DNA of 64,000 bases from Desulfohalovibrio reitneri (GCF_000711295.1 NZ_JOMJ01000003.1:2367501-2431500); one strand, 5' to 3'. Positions 7,420-15,778 are shown, numbered from the stretch's first letter. Notes: generated by a model from the sequence alone, not told the origin. Made by a program: numbers and translations.

Positions 7420-8123
7420 TAGTCGATAGTCGAAACCACCCGGACGACCTTGATTTCCGGGGTGTAGGGGTCGCGGTCGCGGATGGTGAAGATGCCCTGG
7501 CGGGCGTTGCGGATGGCGCCGACCTTGCTGCCGGAGTCCTCGGCGAACTGGCGGGCGGCTTCGCGGGCGTTTTCCGTGGCCGTGCGGATCATGTCCGGCT
7601 TGATGTCGTTGAGGCTGGTGAACTCGAAGCGCGGCCGGTGCTGGTAGTCCTGGGCCAGCACCACCCCCTTGGCCACCAGATCGCCGGACTGGGACATGGC
7701 CTGCTTGACCCGCGTGATGTCCCCGGAGCGCACCAGCACCACCTGTTTGGCCCGGTAGCGGTGGGGGGGCTCGTTGCCCGGGGGGTAGCCCCGGGTGGAG
7801 GTGTCCGTGATCTCGGGCGCGGCGTGGGAGACAGCCTCACCGTCGAAGCCCTGTTCCGTCAGGTACCCTTTGATCGCCTCGCGGGAGGCGCGCAGCTCGG
7901 CGTGCAGTTCGGCCAGCTCGTCCGCGGCCACGGTGAAGCTGATGGGCCACATGGCCAGGTCCGCTCGGACCTCCCGCTCGGCCAGTCCCTTGACGGTGAC
8001 GTGGCGGTTGAGCCGCTTGAAGTCCACCACCGACTCGGAGACCCACCAGCCGCACAGGGCGACGGCCACGGCCAGCAGCACACCGGGGATGAACAGCGCG
8101 TGCGACGCGCCCTCGCGGTTCAT
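7404..8123 (-). CDS. SIMPL domain (DUF541) membrane-anchored protein, 239 aa
   Basis: A single N-terminal membrane helix (ALFIPGVLLAVAVALCGWWV) anchors a periplasmic SIMPL domain. The domain begins VTVKGLAEREVRADLAMWPI, has the KQVVLVRSGDITRVKQAM strand-helix unit, and ends in ...RVVSTIDYYLEE. SIMPL/DUF541 proteins form a periplasmic fold of uncertain function, linked in some bacteria to oxidative or envelope stress. The start codon overlaps the stop of the upstream unknown gene (ATGA-type, 8120-8123), so the two are co-translated. The family call is good; the role is unknown. Confidence 0.85.
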   Translation of the reverse strand: MNREGASHALFIPGVLLAVAVALCGWWVSESVVDFKRLNRHVTVKGLAEREVRADLAMWPISFTVAADELAELHAELRASREAIKGYLTEQGFDGEAVSHAAPEITDTSTRGYPPGNEPPHRYRAKQVVLVRSGDITRVKQAMSQSGDLVAKGVVLAQDYQHRPRFEFTSLNDIKPDMIRTATENAREAARQFAEDSGSKVGAIRNARQGIFTIRDRDPYTPEIKVVRVVSTIDYYLEE

Positions 8124-8578
8124 TGCGTGGTCCCCTGGGCCTCGGGCGGCACCTCGAAGGGGAACAGCTCCGGCCCGGTGAGGTCCATGAGGCGCATTTC
8201 GAAGCTTTCGTCCTCAAGCGGGGTGGGCAGGGTCTTGTCGCGCATGGCGCACCAGATGGCCTGGGCGAAGGTGGTCAGCAGGGTGGCGGTGTCGTCCTCC
8301 ATCTCTTCGGAGGCGATGAGGCGGCAGCCGGGGCCTTCCTCCTCCTCGCCCTTCTGGGTGAAGGGCAGGGCCATGACGAACAGCCCGTCCTTCTCCCGCG
8401 CTTCGAAAATGAGGGCGGGCAGGTCCTCGGGCAAGAGGTGCGTGATGTCGCTGGCGCCCTGGGCGATGGGCGGATAGTTGGCCATGACCGTGGACAGCGG
8501 ACCCACCCAGCCCAGGGTGAAGGTCTCGGCCACGCGCTGCCAGTCGCGCTGAATGCATTCCTGCGGGGTTATGGGCAT
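8120..8578 (-). CDS. Uncharacterised cytoplasmic protein, 152 aa, coupled to SIMPL gene
   Basis: The start MPITPQECIQRDWQRVAETF at 8578 follows AAGGAG. The product is soluble and acidic, with repeated Trp/Phe residues (TFTLGWVGPLSTVMANYPPI; FAQAIWCAMRDKTLPTPLED). There is no signal, transmembrane segment or known catalytic motif. It overlaps the downstream SIMPL gene by 4 bp, so a shared pathway is likely. I do not recognise the family. Confidence 0.65.
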   Translation of the reverse strand: MPITPQECIQRDWQRVAETFTLGWVGPLSTVMANYPPIAQGASDITHLLPEDLPALIFEAREKDGLFVMALPFTQKGEEEEGPGCRLIASEEMEDDTATLLTTFAQAIWCAMRDKTLPTPLEDESFEMRLMDLTGPELFPFEVPPEAQGTTQ

Positions 8579-8646
8579 GCGTGCTCCTTGCGTGATTTGG
8601 GGATGGCGGCCCGCGCGCTCGGGCGGGGCCTGGAAAAAAGAGCGGC

Positions 8647-8817
8647 TCAGGCGCGGACGTCGGTCAGGCTGCCCTTGACCGTCACGGAGCGGCTGTCCGA
8701 GGGCAGGGTGCGCGCCTCGGGTTTCGCCCGCAGCAGGGCGCGGAAGTTCTCCGCCGCCGTGACTTGCGGGTCGCGCGGAACGAGCCGGTTGCCTGGAGCG
8801 AGGGAAATGTAACTCAT
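8647..8817 (-). CDS. Small unknown protein, 56 aa
   Basis: The start at 8817 (MSYISLAPGNRLVPRDPQVT) is preceded by CGAGGAATGCC, a good ribosome-binding site. The peptide is basic, with no signal or membrane helix, and ends SVTVKGSLTDVRA. It is read in the same direction as the following unknown/SIMPL pair, 68 bp upstream of it, and may be the first gene of that operon. Function unknown. Confidence 0.5.
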   Translation of the reverse strand: MSYISLAPGNRLVPRDPQVTAAENFRALLRAKPEARTLPSDSRSVTVKGSLTDVRA

Positions 8818-8972
8818 GGCATTCCTCGTTTCCGAGGTGTAGCCCGCCCGCCCGAGGGGGGTCAACTCCTTCACCGAAAAGCCCCCCTTCCTTCCTCTGG
8901 ATTCGCCTCCCGGCCGCGCGCATGGCCGGAGATGACTTGAAAACCGGGAAGACGAGCGAAAGGGAGCCAGCC

Positions 8973-9236
8973 ATGCCCGAGCACACCAAGCCCGGAGGCG
9001 AGTACACGGAAGAGGAACGCCGCGAGAGGGAGCGCCGCAAGGAGGTCAACGAGGCCCTGCGCAAGGAGGAGGGGGAGTCCATCCGTTCCGTGACCGGGGA
9101 ACAGGAACCCGTGCCCGAGGGGGTGCGCCTCAACCGCGAGGAGCGGGACAACCCCTCCGTGACCAGGGAGAAAATCATCGAAGAAATGGAAACCGAGGAC
9201 GAGTGGCGGGAAAACGAGGAAAAGAAGAAGGAGTAG
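8973..9236 (+). CDS. Highly charged small protein, 87 aa
   Basis: The start MPEHTKPGGEYTEEERRERE at 8973 follows AAAGGGAG. More than half of the residues are Glu, Arg, Lys or Asp. The central and C-terminal parts (REKIIEEMETEDEWRENEEK) predict continuous charged helix. There is no known domain. Such small charged proteins are often desiccation- or stress-related or nucleic-acid associated, but nothing here decides between these. Confidence 0.55.
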   Translation: MPEHTKPGGEYTEEERRERERRKEVNEALRKEEGESIRSVTGEQEPVPEGVRLNREERDNPSVTREKIIEEMETEDEWRENEEKKKE

Positions 9237-9287
9237 CCCGCCCGGGCGGCCCTGGGATTCCTCCGGGACGGTTTTCGCGCCGGGCCT

Positions 9288-10265
9288 TCAGCCGGTCGGC
9301 TGGGCCGTCGGCTCGCTGGCCATGGCCTTGTCCGCCAGGACCCTGGCGCGCGCGGCCAGTTCCCGCATCTCCGGCTTGGAAATCTGGTCGTCCGCACCCA
9401 CGGCCTCGCCTTTGTGGCGCAGCTTGTCCGTGATGAGCGAGGAGAAGAGGATGACCGGCAGATTCTTGAAGCGCGGGTCCTCCTTGATGCGGCGGGTCAG
9501 GGAGTGGCCGTCCATGCCGGGCATCTCGATGTCCGAGACGATGACCTGCACGTAGTCGGTCATGGGGCGGCTCGCGGCCTCGGCCTCCTGGTGCCAGGCC
9601 TCAAGTTGTTCCCAGGCTTTCTGCCCGTTGATGGTGCGGGTGACTTCGAAGCCGCCCTTTTCCAGCGACGAGCCCATCATGTGGCGGATTGTGGCGGAGT
9701 CGTCGGCGATGAGGGTCTTGAGTCGCGAGTCCCCGTGGTCCTCCTCCTCGTCGATGCTCTGCAGGGCCAGGGAGGGGTTGAGCTCGCCCACGATCATCTC
9801 CATGTCCAGGATGAATACTACCCGCTCGTCCAGGCGCACCACGCCGGTGATGGACTCCTGGGAGAAGCGCTGCACGTGGATGTTGGGCGCTTCGATGGCG
9901 TCCCAGGAAAGGCGGTGGATGCGGGTCACGCCGCTAACGCGGAAGGCGTTCACGATGGAGTTGAACTCGGTGACGATGACCTTGTCGTCCTCCGTGTTGT
10001 CGCAGGTCTTGCCCAGCCAGCGGGCCAGGTCCACCAGGGGGATGACGCGGCCGCGCAGGTTGAAGGAGCCGCGCACCGAGGCGTTGGTCTGCCCGGGCAT
10101 TTCCGTGACCTGGGGCAGCCGGATGATCTCCAGCACCTTGGCCACGTTGACGCCGTAGTAGCCGCAGTACTCGCGGCCGTCCGGGGTCCGTTCATTGATG
10201 AAGAAGACCACGATCTCCAGTTCGTTGGTGCCGGATTCCAGCAGGATATTGGTCGTCTGCGCCAT
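9288..10265 (-). CDS. cheV: Chemotaxis protein CheV (CheW-like coupling domain + receiver), 325 aa
   Basis: Residues ~15-165 are a CheW-like domain (GYYGVNVAKVLEIIRLPQVT; RGRVIPLVDLARWLG) that couples chemoreceptors to CheA. Residues ~183-310 are a receiver with acidic pocket DD188-189, phosphoacceptor Asp245 in VSDIEMPGMDG and the conserved Lys297 in QISKPEM. The architecture and length are exactly those of CheV, an adaptation/coupling protein phosphorylated by CheA at the inner face of the membrane. It stands alone here, away from other che genes, so it probably serves receptor arrays encoded elsewhere. A 26-bp hairpin lies between it and pspC. Confidence 0.93.
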   Translation of the reverse strand: MAQTTNILLESGTNELEIVVFFINERTPDGREYCGYYGVNVAKVLEIIRLPQVTEMPGQTNASVRGSFNLRGRVIPLVDLARWLGKTCDNTEDDKVIVTEFNSIVNAFRVSGVTRIHRLSWDAIEAPNIHVQRFSQESITGVVRLDERVVFILDMEMIVGELNPSLALQSIDEEEDHGDSRLKTLIADDSATIRHMMGSSLEKGGFEVTRTINGQKAWEQLEAWHQEAEAASRPMTDYVQVIVSDIEMPGMDGHSLTRRIKEDPRFKNLPVILFSSLITDKLRHKGEAVGADDQISKPEMRELAARARVLADKAMASEPTAQPTG

Positions 10266-10333
10266 GTGCTTCCCCCTCCCTGAAGGTGTCTCGGCCCCCC
10301 CTCTACACCACGCCCGTGACGGCCTGGTTTCGG

Positions 10334-10359
10334 CCCGGCGCGCTCGGGGGCGCGCCGGG
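10334..10359. terminator. GC-rich hairpin between pspC and cheV
   Basis: CCCGGCGCGC pairs with GCGCGCCGGG around a short loop. No U-tract follows, so it may be a weak or factor-assisted terminator for the psp operon upstream of cheV. Confidence 0.45.
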
Positions 10360-10403
10360 TTGAAGCGGGCTCCCTCCCTTCATTGCCTCTCTGGGCCGGG
10401 AGG

Positions 10404-10790
10404 TCAATGTCTGCCGGAGCCGTTCAGGCGGCGGTCGAAGTCGTACTCGCGGGAGGTGGCAACGTCCTCCAGGCGGCGCAGGCGGCGGTCCAGGGAGTCG
10501 AACTTGCGCTTGAGGCGCTGCATGGCCGCCCGGGGGGAGGCGGCGTAGGTGTCGTAAAAATCCCGTTCCCCCTCGTCGCGGGGCTGCACGGCCGGGGCGG
10601 GCTTGAGCAGCAGGGCGGCGATAAGGTAGGCTCCCACCGCAGGCCACACGCCGCTGGCCAGGGCGATGACCACGAAGATGACCCGCATCCAGAAGGCCGA
10701 AACGCCGAAGTACTCGGCCAGCCCCTTGAGCACGCCCAGGAAGCGGCCGTGGCGGGAGCGGTAGAGTCCGTTGCTCTGTTCCTGGTTCAC
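10404..10790 (-). CDS. pspC: Phage-shock protein C (PspC-domain inner-membrane protein), 128 aa
   Basis: The PspC domain spans residues ~5-65: a GLYRSRHGRFLGVLKGLAEY amphipathic lead-in, then membrane helices (WMRVIFVVIALASGVWPAVG, YLIAALLLKP). The C-terminal ~60 residues form a basic coiled-coil (MQRLKRKFDSLDRRLRRLED). In the phage-shock system PspB and PspC sense envelope stress in the inner membrane and release PspA from PspF. The start overlaps the pspB stop by 4 bp (10787-10790), completing a pspABC operon. Confidence 0.92.
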   Translation of the reverse strand: MNQEQSNGLYRSRHGRFLGVLKGLAEYFGVSAFWMRVIFVVIALASGVWPAVGAYLIAALLLKPAPAVQPRDEGERDFYDTYAASPRAAMQRLKRKFDSLDRRLRRLEDVATSREYDFDRRLNGSGRH

Positions 10791-11032
10791 TTGTTTTCCT
10801 CCGTTCTTCCGGAGCGGGAGTCCCGCTCCAGCATCAGGGTTTCCAGGTTCTCTATCCGCTCCTCCATGCGCTCCATGCCGTGATAAAGGTCCTGCATGGT
10901 CTCGGCGTCGTCCGGGCCGGAGTGCTTTTTCCGCCGCCCCTTGGCCAGGCGGACCAGGCCGTAGACAAAGGCGAAGACGATGAGCAGGCGCAGGGTGGTG
11001 AAGAATTCCTCGACGAAGATTTCCGGAAGCAT
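10787..11032 (-). CDS. pspB: Phage-shock protein B, 81 aa
   Basis: One N-terminal membrane helix (TLRLLIVFAFVYGLVRLAKG) is followed by a basic stretch (GRRKKH) and a cytoplasmic coiled-coil (METMQ-type heptads, MERMEERIENLETLML). Length and topology match PspB, which works with PspC to sense membrane stress. It lies between pspA (34-bp gap) and pspC (4-bp overlap). The identification leans on this context because PspB sequences are weakly conserved. Confidence 0.8.
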   Translation of the reverse strand: MLPEIFVEEFFTTLRLLIVFAFVYGLVRLAKGRRKKHSGPDDAETMQDLYHGMERMEERIENLETLMLERDSRSGRTEENK

Positions 11033-11066
11033 GCGTTCTCCTGGGTTTGCCCGAGCCTAGCCCAGG

Positions 11067-11729
11067 TCAGCCCTGTTGGGAAACCTCGTCCTTGAGGCGG
11101 GTCAACTCCTCTTCCACGTCGCTGTCCTCCAACTCGCGGAAAGCGTCCTCCAGGTCGGTCCCGGCGGGGGGCGCGGCCATTTCCGCGTCCGCCTCCATGC
11201 GCTCGATGTTCTGCTGGTAGCGCTCGAACCGTTCGGCGGCGCGGGAGGAGTCGGCCTTGCGCATCTCGCGGCGGCAGCGGGAGCGGTCCGTGGCCCGCTT
11301 GTGGCGCTGGCCCAGGCTGCGGCGCTTCTCGCGGGCGGTGCGCAGCTTGTCCTCCAGCTGGGCGATGTCCTCCTGCGCCTGGGCCACCAGGGCGTCGGCC
11401 TCGTCCAGTTCCTCGCGCACGGCCTCCAGGCGCTGGTTCAGCCGCTTCTTCTCGGCCAGGGCCTCGCGGGCCAGGTCGTCGCGGCCCTTGGCCACGGCCA
11501 GCCTGGCGCGCTCCGCCCAGGTGGCGGCGCGGCCGGAAAGCTCCTCCACCCGTCGGGCCAGGGTGGCGCGGTCGGCCATGGCCTTGGCGGTGTTGGCCTT
11601 TATCTCCACCAGCGTCTCCTCCATCTCGCGGATCATGAGGCGGATCATCTTCTCCGGATCCTCGGCGCGGTCCAGCATGTGGGAGATGTTGGCGGACACG
11701 ATGTCCTTGAAGCGGGAAAAAATACCCAT
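11067..11729 (-). CDS. pspA: Phage-shock protein A (PspA/IM30 family), 220 aa
   Basis: The protein starts MGIFSRFKDIVSANISHMLD, the amphipathic membrane-binding helix of PspA/IM30/Vipp1, followed by DRAEDPEKMIRLMIREMEET and a long coiled-coil. This is the ESCRT-III-like fold. PspA has two roles: it inhibits PspF in unstressed cells and oligomerises on damaged inner membrane to limit proton leakage. It heads the operon behind a sigma-54-type promoter (11758-11773), with AAGGAGG before the ATG. Confidence 0.95.
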   Translation of the reverse strand: MGIFSRFKDIVSANISHMLDRAEDPEKMIRLMIREMEETLVEIKANTAKAMADRATLARRVEELSGRAATWAERARLAVAKGRDDLAREALAEKKRLNQRLEAVREELDEADALVAQAQEDIAQLEDKLRTAREKRRSLGQRHKRATDRSRCRREMRKADSSRAAERFERYQQNIERMEADAEMAAPPAGTDLEDAFRELEDSDVEEELTRLKDEVSQQG

Positions 11730-11757
11730 TGCGTTCCTCCTTGTGTGCCTTTTTCAA

Positions 11758-11773
11758 GGCATGGACCGTGCCA
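11758..11773 (-). promoter_or_regulatory. Sigma-54 (-24/-12) promoter of pspABC
   Basis: On the minus strand the sequence is TGGCACGGTCCATGCC. The -24 element TGGCAC is a perfect match, and the -12 GC falls exactly 10 bp after the -24 GG, as required for RpoN. It lies 29 bp before the pspA start, next to the divergent pspF gene for its bacterial enhancer-binding protein. This matches known psp regulation. Confidence 0.8.
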
Positions 11774-11877
11774 AACGGTGCGGCGAATGTAACAAGCCGG
11801 AATGATTGGATGCGGCGCGGTGAGGCTGGAAAGGAGTGTTGCTAGGAAAGCCGAAACATGGTTTGAATGACCGCATC

Positions 11878-12933
11878 ATGGTCAATGAAGCCGAATACGC
11901 CAGCCCGGCCGCCGGGGTGGAACTGCTGGGCGAGTCCGACGCCTTCCTCTCCTTTCTGGACGAGCTGGCCCGCGTGGCCCCGGTGGAGCGGCCGGTGTTG
12001 CTCATCGGCGAGCGCGGCACCGGCAAAGAGCTGGCTGCGGCCCGGCTGCACTACCTCTCCCACCGCTGGGGCGGCCCGCTGCGCACGGTGAACTGCGCCG
12101 CCCTGGCCGAAAGCCTTTTGGAAGCGGAACTCTTCGGCGCGGACCCCGGAGCCTACACCGGCGCGGGCAGCCGCCGCCGTCCGGGCCGGTTCGAGCAGGC
12201 CCACGGCGGCAGCCTCTTTCTGGACGAGATCGGCGCGCTCTCCCTTGCCGCCCAGGAAAAGGTGCTGCGGGCGGTGGAGTACGGGGTGTTCGAGCGGGTG
12301 GGCGGCTCCGAGGCGCGGGTGGACGTGCGCCTCGTGGGGGCAACCAACGCCGACCTGCCCGGGCTGGCCGAGGAGGGCCGCTTCAAGCTCGACCTGCTGG
12401 ACCGTCTGGCCTTCTGCGTGCTGACCCTGCCGCCCCTGCGGGCGCGGGAGGGCGACGCGGGGCTTCTGGCCGGGCACTTCGCCGCCTCCATGGCGGTGGA
12501 GCTTGGGCTGGATGCGCCGCCCGCCTTCTCACCACGCTGCCTGGAGCAGATGGCCGACCACCCCTGGCCGGGCAACGTGCGGGAACTGAAGAACGCGGTG
12601 GAGCGGGCGGTTTTCGCCCACGCCGGGGAGGGGGAAATTCCCGCCCTGGACCTGGATCCCTTCGCCTCGCCCTACCGTCAGGAGCGGCCGGGGGAGGCGG
12701 AGCGGCCAGGAAAATCAGCCGGGGAGCGAAGGAAGGCGCATGTCGAGGCGCAAGCCGTTTCCCTTGAAACGCCCTTGCCGGAGCGGGTGGCCGACCTGCA
12801 AGTCGCCCTGGTGCGCGAGGCGCTGGCCCGGGCGCGCCACAACCAGCGCCGGGCGGCCGAACTGCTGGGCCTGACTTACCACCAGTTCCGGGCGCTGTAC
12901 CGCAAGCACCGCCAGCGCATCGAGGGAGCTTAG
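11878..12933 (+). CDS. pspF: PspF-type sigma-54-dependent activator (no receiver domain)
   Basis: The protein is an AAA+ domain plus a C-terminal Fis-type helix-turn-helix, with no N-terminal sensor, as in PspF. It has Walker A GERGTGKE, Walker B GGSLFLDEI, an R-finger region and HTH NQRRAAELLGLTYHQFRALY. The sigma-54 contact loop reads GAYTGA instead of GAFTGA, a conservative Phe-to-Tyr change. It is divergent from pspABC with their sigma-54 promoter between them. The start is uncertain: ATG at 11878 is used, but in-frame GTG/TTG codons at 11836-11839 lie beside an AAAGGAG and would add up to 14 residues. It should hydrolyse ATP to open the psp promoter when PspA is sequestered at the membrane. 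Confidence 0.9.
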   Translation: MVNEAEYASPAAGVELLGESDAFLSFLDELARVAPVERPVLLIGERGTGKELAAARLHYLSHRWGGPLRTVNCAALAESLLEAELFGADPGAYTGAGSRRRPGRFEQAHGGSLFLDEIGALSLAAQEKVLRAVEYGVFERVGGSEARVDVRLVGATNADLPGLAEEGRFKLDLLDRLAFCVLTLPPLRAREGDAGLLAGHFAASMAVELGLDAPPAFSPRCLEQMADHPWPGNVRELKNAVERAVFAHAGEGEIPALDLDPFASPYRQERPGEAERPGKSAGERRKAHVEAQAVSLETPLPERVADLQVALVREALARARHNQRRAAELLGLTYHQFRALYRKHRQRIEGA

Positions 12934-13961
12934 GCCGCCGCCACCGCCTGGCGGATGGCCTCGGCGAAGTTGTCCACTTCTTCCTCGGTGGTGTCGAAGG
13001 AGGTCATCCAGCGCACGATGCCGTCCTCGGGGTCCCAGAGGTAGAAGGTCCAGTCCTCCTGCAGCTTCCGGGTGGCCTCCAGGGGCAGGCGGGCGAAGAC
13101 GTGGTTGGTCTCCACCGGCCGGGTGATCTCCACACCGGGCGCGTCCCGCACCGCCTCGGCCAGCCGCACGGCCATGGCGTTGGCGTGGACGGCGTTCTCC
13201 AGCCACAGGTCGTCCTCGAGCAGGGCCAGGAACTGGGCAGCGGTGTAGCGCATCTTGGAGTAGAGTTGCATGGCCTGCTTGCGGCGGTAGACGAAGTCCC
13301 GCGCCGCCTCGTCGCCGAAGAGCACCACGGCCTCGCCGAACATTAGCCCGTTCTTGGTGCCGCCGAAGGACAGGGCGTCCACACCGCAGTCCGCGGTCAG
13401 CTCCTTGAGGGAACAGCCCAGGGCGGCGCAGGCGTTGGCCAACCGCGCGCCGTCCATGTGCAGCTTCATGCCGTGCTGGTGGGCGAAGTCCGCCAGGACG
13501 CGGATTTCCTTGGGCGAGTACAGGGTGCCCAGCTCGGTGCATTGGGTGATGGAGACCGCGCCGGGCTGGGCGTGGTGCTCGAAGCCCAGGGAGTGCAGGT
13601 GGGGGGCCAGCTCGTCCGGGGTGATCTTGCCGTCGCTGCCCTCCACCGTGACCAGCTTGCTGCCGGTGTAGCGCTGCGGCGCGCCGCACTCGTCGCGGTT
13701 GATGTGGGCCGTGGTGGCGCAAAGCACCGATTGGTGCGGCCGGATGAGGGACTCCAGGCAGAGCACGTTGGCCCCGGTGCCCAGAAAGACCAGGAAGGGA
13801 TGGGCGTCGGGCCCGAAGGCCTCTTGCATGGCCTCGGCCGCCCGCTGGCTGAGGGAGTCGTTGCCGTAGGGCGCGGCCCGGCCCTGGTTGGCTTCCTCCA
13901 GGGCCCGCATGACGCGGGGATGGACCGGGGCGGTGTTGTCCGAGGCGAAGGATCGTTGCAT
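12930..13961 (-). CDS. ltaE: Low-specificity L-threonine aldolase (PLP enzyme), 343 aa
   Basis: It starts MQRSFASDNTAPVHPRVMRA, typical of the fold-type I threonine aldolase family, and reaches the usual length. Key residues are visible: Asp170 in HMDGARLANA and the PLP-binding Lys203 in SFGGTKNGL. The enzyme cleaves L-threonine or L-allo-threonine to glycine and acetaldehyde, in either glycine supply or threonine breakdown. Its stop overlaps the stop of the convergent pspF gene by 4 bp. It is the last gene of a leftward set containing an SGNH hydrolase, a LysE-type exporter and an FMN-binding protein. Confidence 0.93.
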   Translation of the reverse strand: MQRSFASDNTAPVHPRVMRALEEANQGRAAPYGNDSLSQRAAEAMQEAFGPDAHPFLVFLGTGANVLCLESLIRPHQSVLCATTAHINRDECGAPQRYTGSKLVTVEGSDGKITPDELAPHLHSLGFEHHAQPGAVSITQCTELGTLYSPKEIRVLADFAHQHGMKLHMDGARLANACAALGCSLKELTADCGVDALSFGGTKNGLMFGEAVVLFGDEAARDFVYRRKQAMQLYSKMRYTAAQFLALLEDDLWLENAVHANAMAVRLAEAVRDAPGVEITRPVETNHVFARLPLEATRKLQEDWTFYLWDPEDGIVRWMTSFDTTEEEVDNFAEAIRQAVAAA

Positions 13962-13974
13962 GCGCGTCTCCGGG

Positions 13975-14559
13975 TCAGCCCGCGAGACGCTCCCTGAAGG
14001 CGCTCCAGTCCCAGACGAGGTCGGCGATGAGGCCGTGGCCGTCGCCGGTGGGGTGGACGCCGTCCGAGGCCCGCAGGCTGTTGATGTACTCAAAGCTTGA
14101 AGCGAGGGGGGTATACACGTCCAGGCAGGGCAGGTCCAGGTCCGCGCAGACCCCCGCCAGCGCTCCGGAAAGACCGGCCACGCGCTCGTTGGCCGCCTTG
14201 TCCCGCACAGGCGGGGGGCTGATGAACAGGGCGGGGTGCTTCTTCCGCGCCAGGCCCAGCACGTCCCCGGCGGCCCGCAGGGTCTCGTCCGGGTCCGCCC
14301 CCCGCAGGGCGTCCACCGCGCCGAAGGAGAAGAGCAGCAGGGTGGATTCGCCTTCGGGCAAATCGCTCAGGCGGCGGTCCGTCTCCTGTTCCCAGCGATC
14401 CCGGACGCGGCAAGTGAAGTCGCGGCGCACGCCCAGGTTGTACAAGGTCGCGTCCATGTCCTCGCGGACCAGGCGGCGGGCAACCCGCCCTGGCCAGCCC
14501 AGAAACTCCTGGTCGCCCACGCCGAGGGTGAGGGAATCGCCAAAACAGCAAATGTACAT
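13975..14559 (-). CDS. SGNH/GDSL-type hydrolase, 194 aa
   Basis: Block I is CFGDSLTLGVG with the nucleophile Ser9. Block V is SDGVHPTGDGH, supplying the Asp/His pair. Block II is present as the Gly in YNLGVRRD. Block III, usually GxND, reads FGAVDA, so the oxyanion Asn is replaced. The protein has no signal peptide, so it acts in the cytoplasm, possibly as an esterase/lipase-like or deacetylase enzyme of unknown substrate. It lies 13 bp upstream of ltaE on the same strand. Confidence 0.8.
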   Translation of the reverse strand: MYICCFGDSLTLGVGDQEFLGWPGRVARRLVREDMDATLYNLGVRRDFTCRVRDRWEQETDRRLSDLPEGESTLLLFSFGAVDALRGADPDETLRAAGDVLGLARKKHPALFISPPPVRDKAANERVAGLSGALAGVCADLDLPCLDVYTPLASSFEYINSLRASDGVHPTGDGHGLIADLVWDWSAFRERLAG

Positions 14560-14577
14560 GCGCGCCTCCTTTGTCCT

Positions 14578-15204
14578 CTAGATACCACCCGCGGCCAGCG
14601 AAACAAGGGCGGCCAGGCCGAAGCCGCCGATGACCAGGGCGGCCGCCTTGCGGATGCGGGGCAGGTGGCGGGTCAGCCGCCGCCGCAAAAAGGCCCCGCC
14701 GAAGGCGATGGAGAACCACCAGGCGCAGGACCCGGCGAAGACCCCCAGCACCAGGGCGGCGGCCAGCCTGTAGTCCGCGTTGTCCGCCAGCCCCAGCCCG
14801 GCGAATATCACCGCGAAGGCCAGGATGGTCATAGGGTTGGTCATGGTGATGAGGAAGGTGGAGGCCATGTCCCCGGCCATGCGGCCGCCCCTGACCTCCA
14901 GGCGCGGAGTTCCCGCCGTCTCGCGGAACATGCGCCAGGCCAAAAAGAGCAGCAGAAGCCCCCCGGCCGCCTTGAGGTAGGGCTCGTGCCCGGTGAGGAA
15001 GGCGGAGACGAAGCGCAGGCCGAAGGCGGCCACCGCGCCGTAGAAGGCGTCGGCCAGGGCCGCGCCCAGGCCGCAGGTCAGCCCCACGACCGCGCCGGAG
15101 GACATGGAGCGCTGGATGCAGAACATGCCCACCGGCCCGGCGGGCAGGGCGATGGCAGCGCCCACGGCCGCCCCCTTGAGGAAGAAGAGCAGGGCCTGAA
15201 GCAC
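14578..15204 (-). CDS. LysE/RhtB-family amino acid exporter, 208 aa
   Basis: It has about six hydrophobic helices. The N-terminal GAAVGAAIALPAGPVGMFCI carries the LysE/RhtB signature (P-G-P-x-x), and ITMTNPMTILAFAVIFAGLG is the second conserved loop with the N-P motif. Family members export lysine, threonine, homoserine or similar solutes. The neighbouring threonine aldolase makes a threonine/homoserine-type substrate reasonable, but the substrate cannot be read from sequence. Confidence 0.88.
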   Translation of the reverse strand: MLQALLFFLKGAAVGAAIALPAGPVGMFCIQRSMSSGAVVGLTCGLGAALADAFYGAVAAFGLRFVSAFLTGHEPYLKAAGGLLLLFLAWRMFRETAGTPRLEVRGGRMAGDMASTFLITMTNPMTILAFAVIFAGLGLADNADYRLAAALVLGVFAGSCAWWFSIAFGGAFLRRRLTRHLPRIRKAAALVIGGFGLAALVSLAAGGI

Positions 15205-15212
15205 GTCCGCGT

Positions 15213-15692
15213 CTACTCCTTCTCGTCAGGAGGCGGGTTGCGCTTTCCGGTGATCTCCGTGACCTCGATCTCTATAACCATGGTCTTGCCCACGATCTTG
15301 TCCGGAAATCCGGGTTCCTGGTCCGGGGCGAAGCGGCGGCTGAGCACGCTCAGGCCGCGCCGCTTCTCGGAGTCGCCCTCCAGCAGCCGGGCCGTGCCGC
15401 AGCCGCACAAGCTGTGGAAGTGGGCGGTGTGCTTGCAGGGGGTGGGGCCGGTGGCGATCCTGGCCCGGGGCACAACCACGAAGCGCACGCGCGGGTCGGC
15501 CCGCAAAAGCTCCGCCTTGCGCCCCTTGAGCCCGGAGTGCAGGTAGATGCGGCCGTCCTCGTAGGCGTAGTTCAGGGGCACGGCGTAGGGGGCGGCGCCG
15601 GGGTCGTTGAGAGACAAGACCAGGTATTCGCCCTCGCGCAGCAGTTCCTCAATGATCTCACGGTCACGGATTTCCAGTTTGTCGCGTCGCAT
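15213..15692 (-). CDS. Pyridoxamine 5'-phosphate oxidase-family FMN-binding protein, 159 aa
   Basis: The start at 15692 (MRRDKLEIRDREIIEELLRE) follows GAGGAAGT. The pattern of the NimA/PNPOx-like split barrel is clear: EYLVLSLNDPGAAPYAVPLN, YEDGRIYLHSGLKGRKAELL, ADPRVRFVVV. A C-terminal Cys/His cluster (CKHTAHFHSLCGCG) is typical of the NimA-like group. These proteins bind FMN or related cofactors; substrates are usually unknown, with some acting on nitroimidazoles. It lies 9 bp upstream of the LysE gene, so it heads the leftward operon. Confidence 0.85.
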   Translation of the reverse strand: MRRDKLEIRDREIIEELLREGEYLVLSLNDPGAAPYAVPLNYAYEDGRIYLHSGLKGRKAELLRADPRVRFVVVPRARIATGPTPCKHTAHFHSLCGCGTARLLEGDSEKRRGLSVLSRRFAPDQEPGFPDKIVGKTMVIEIEVTEITGKRNPPPDEKE

Positions 15693-15778
15693 ACTTCCTC
15701 GCTGGTTTTTGTCGCGGCCGCGCTTGCCATGACCGCGTAACGGATACACAATACGCCATTCATCCCCGAAAGGCACCG

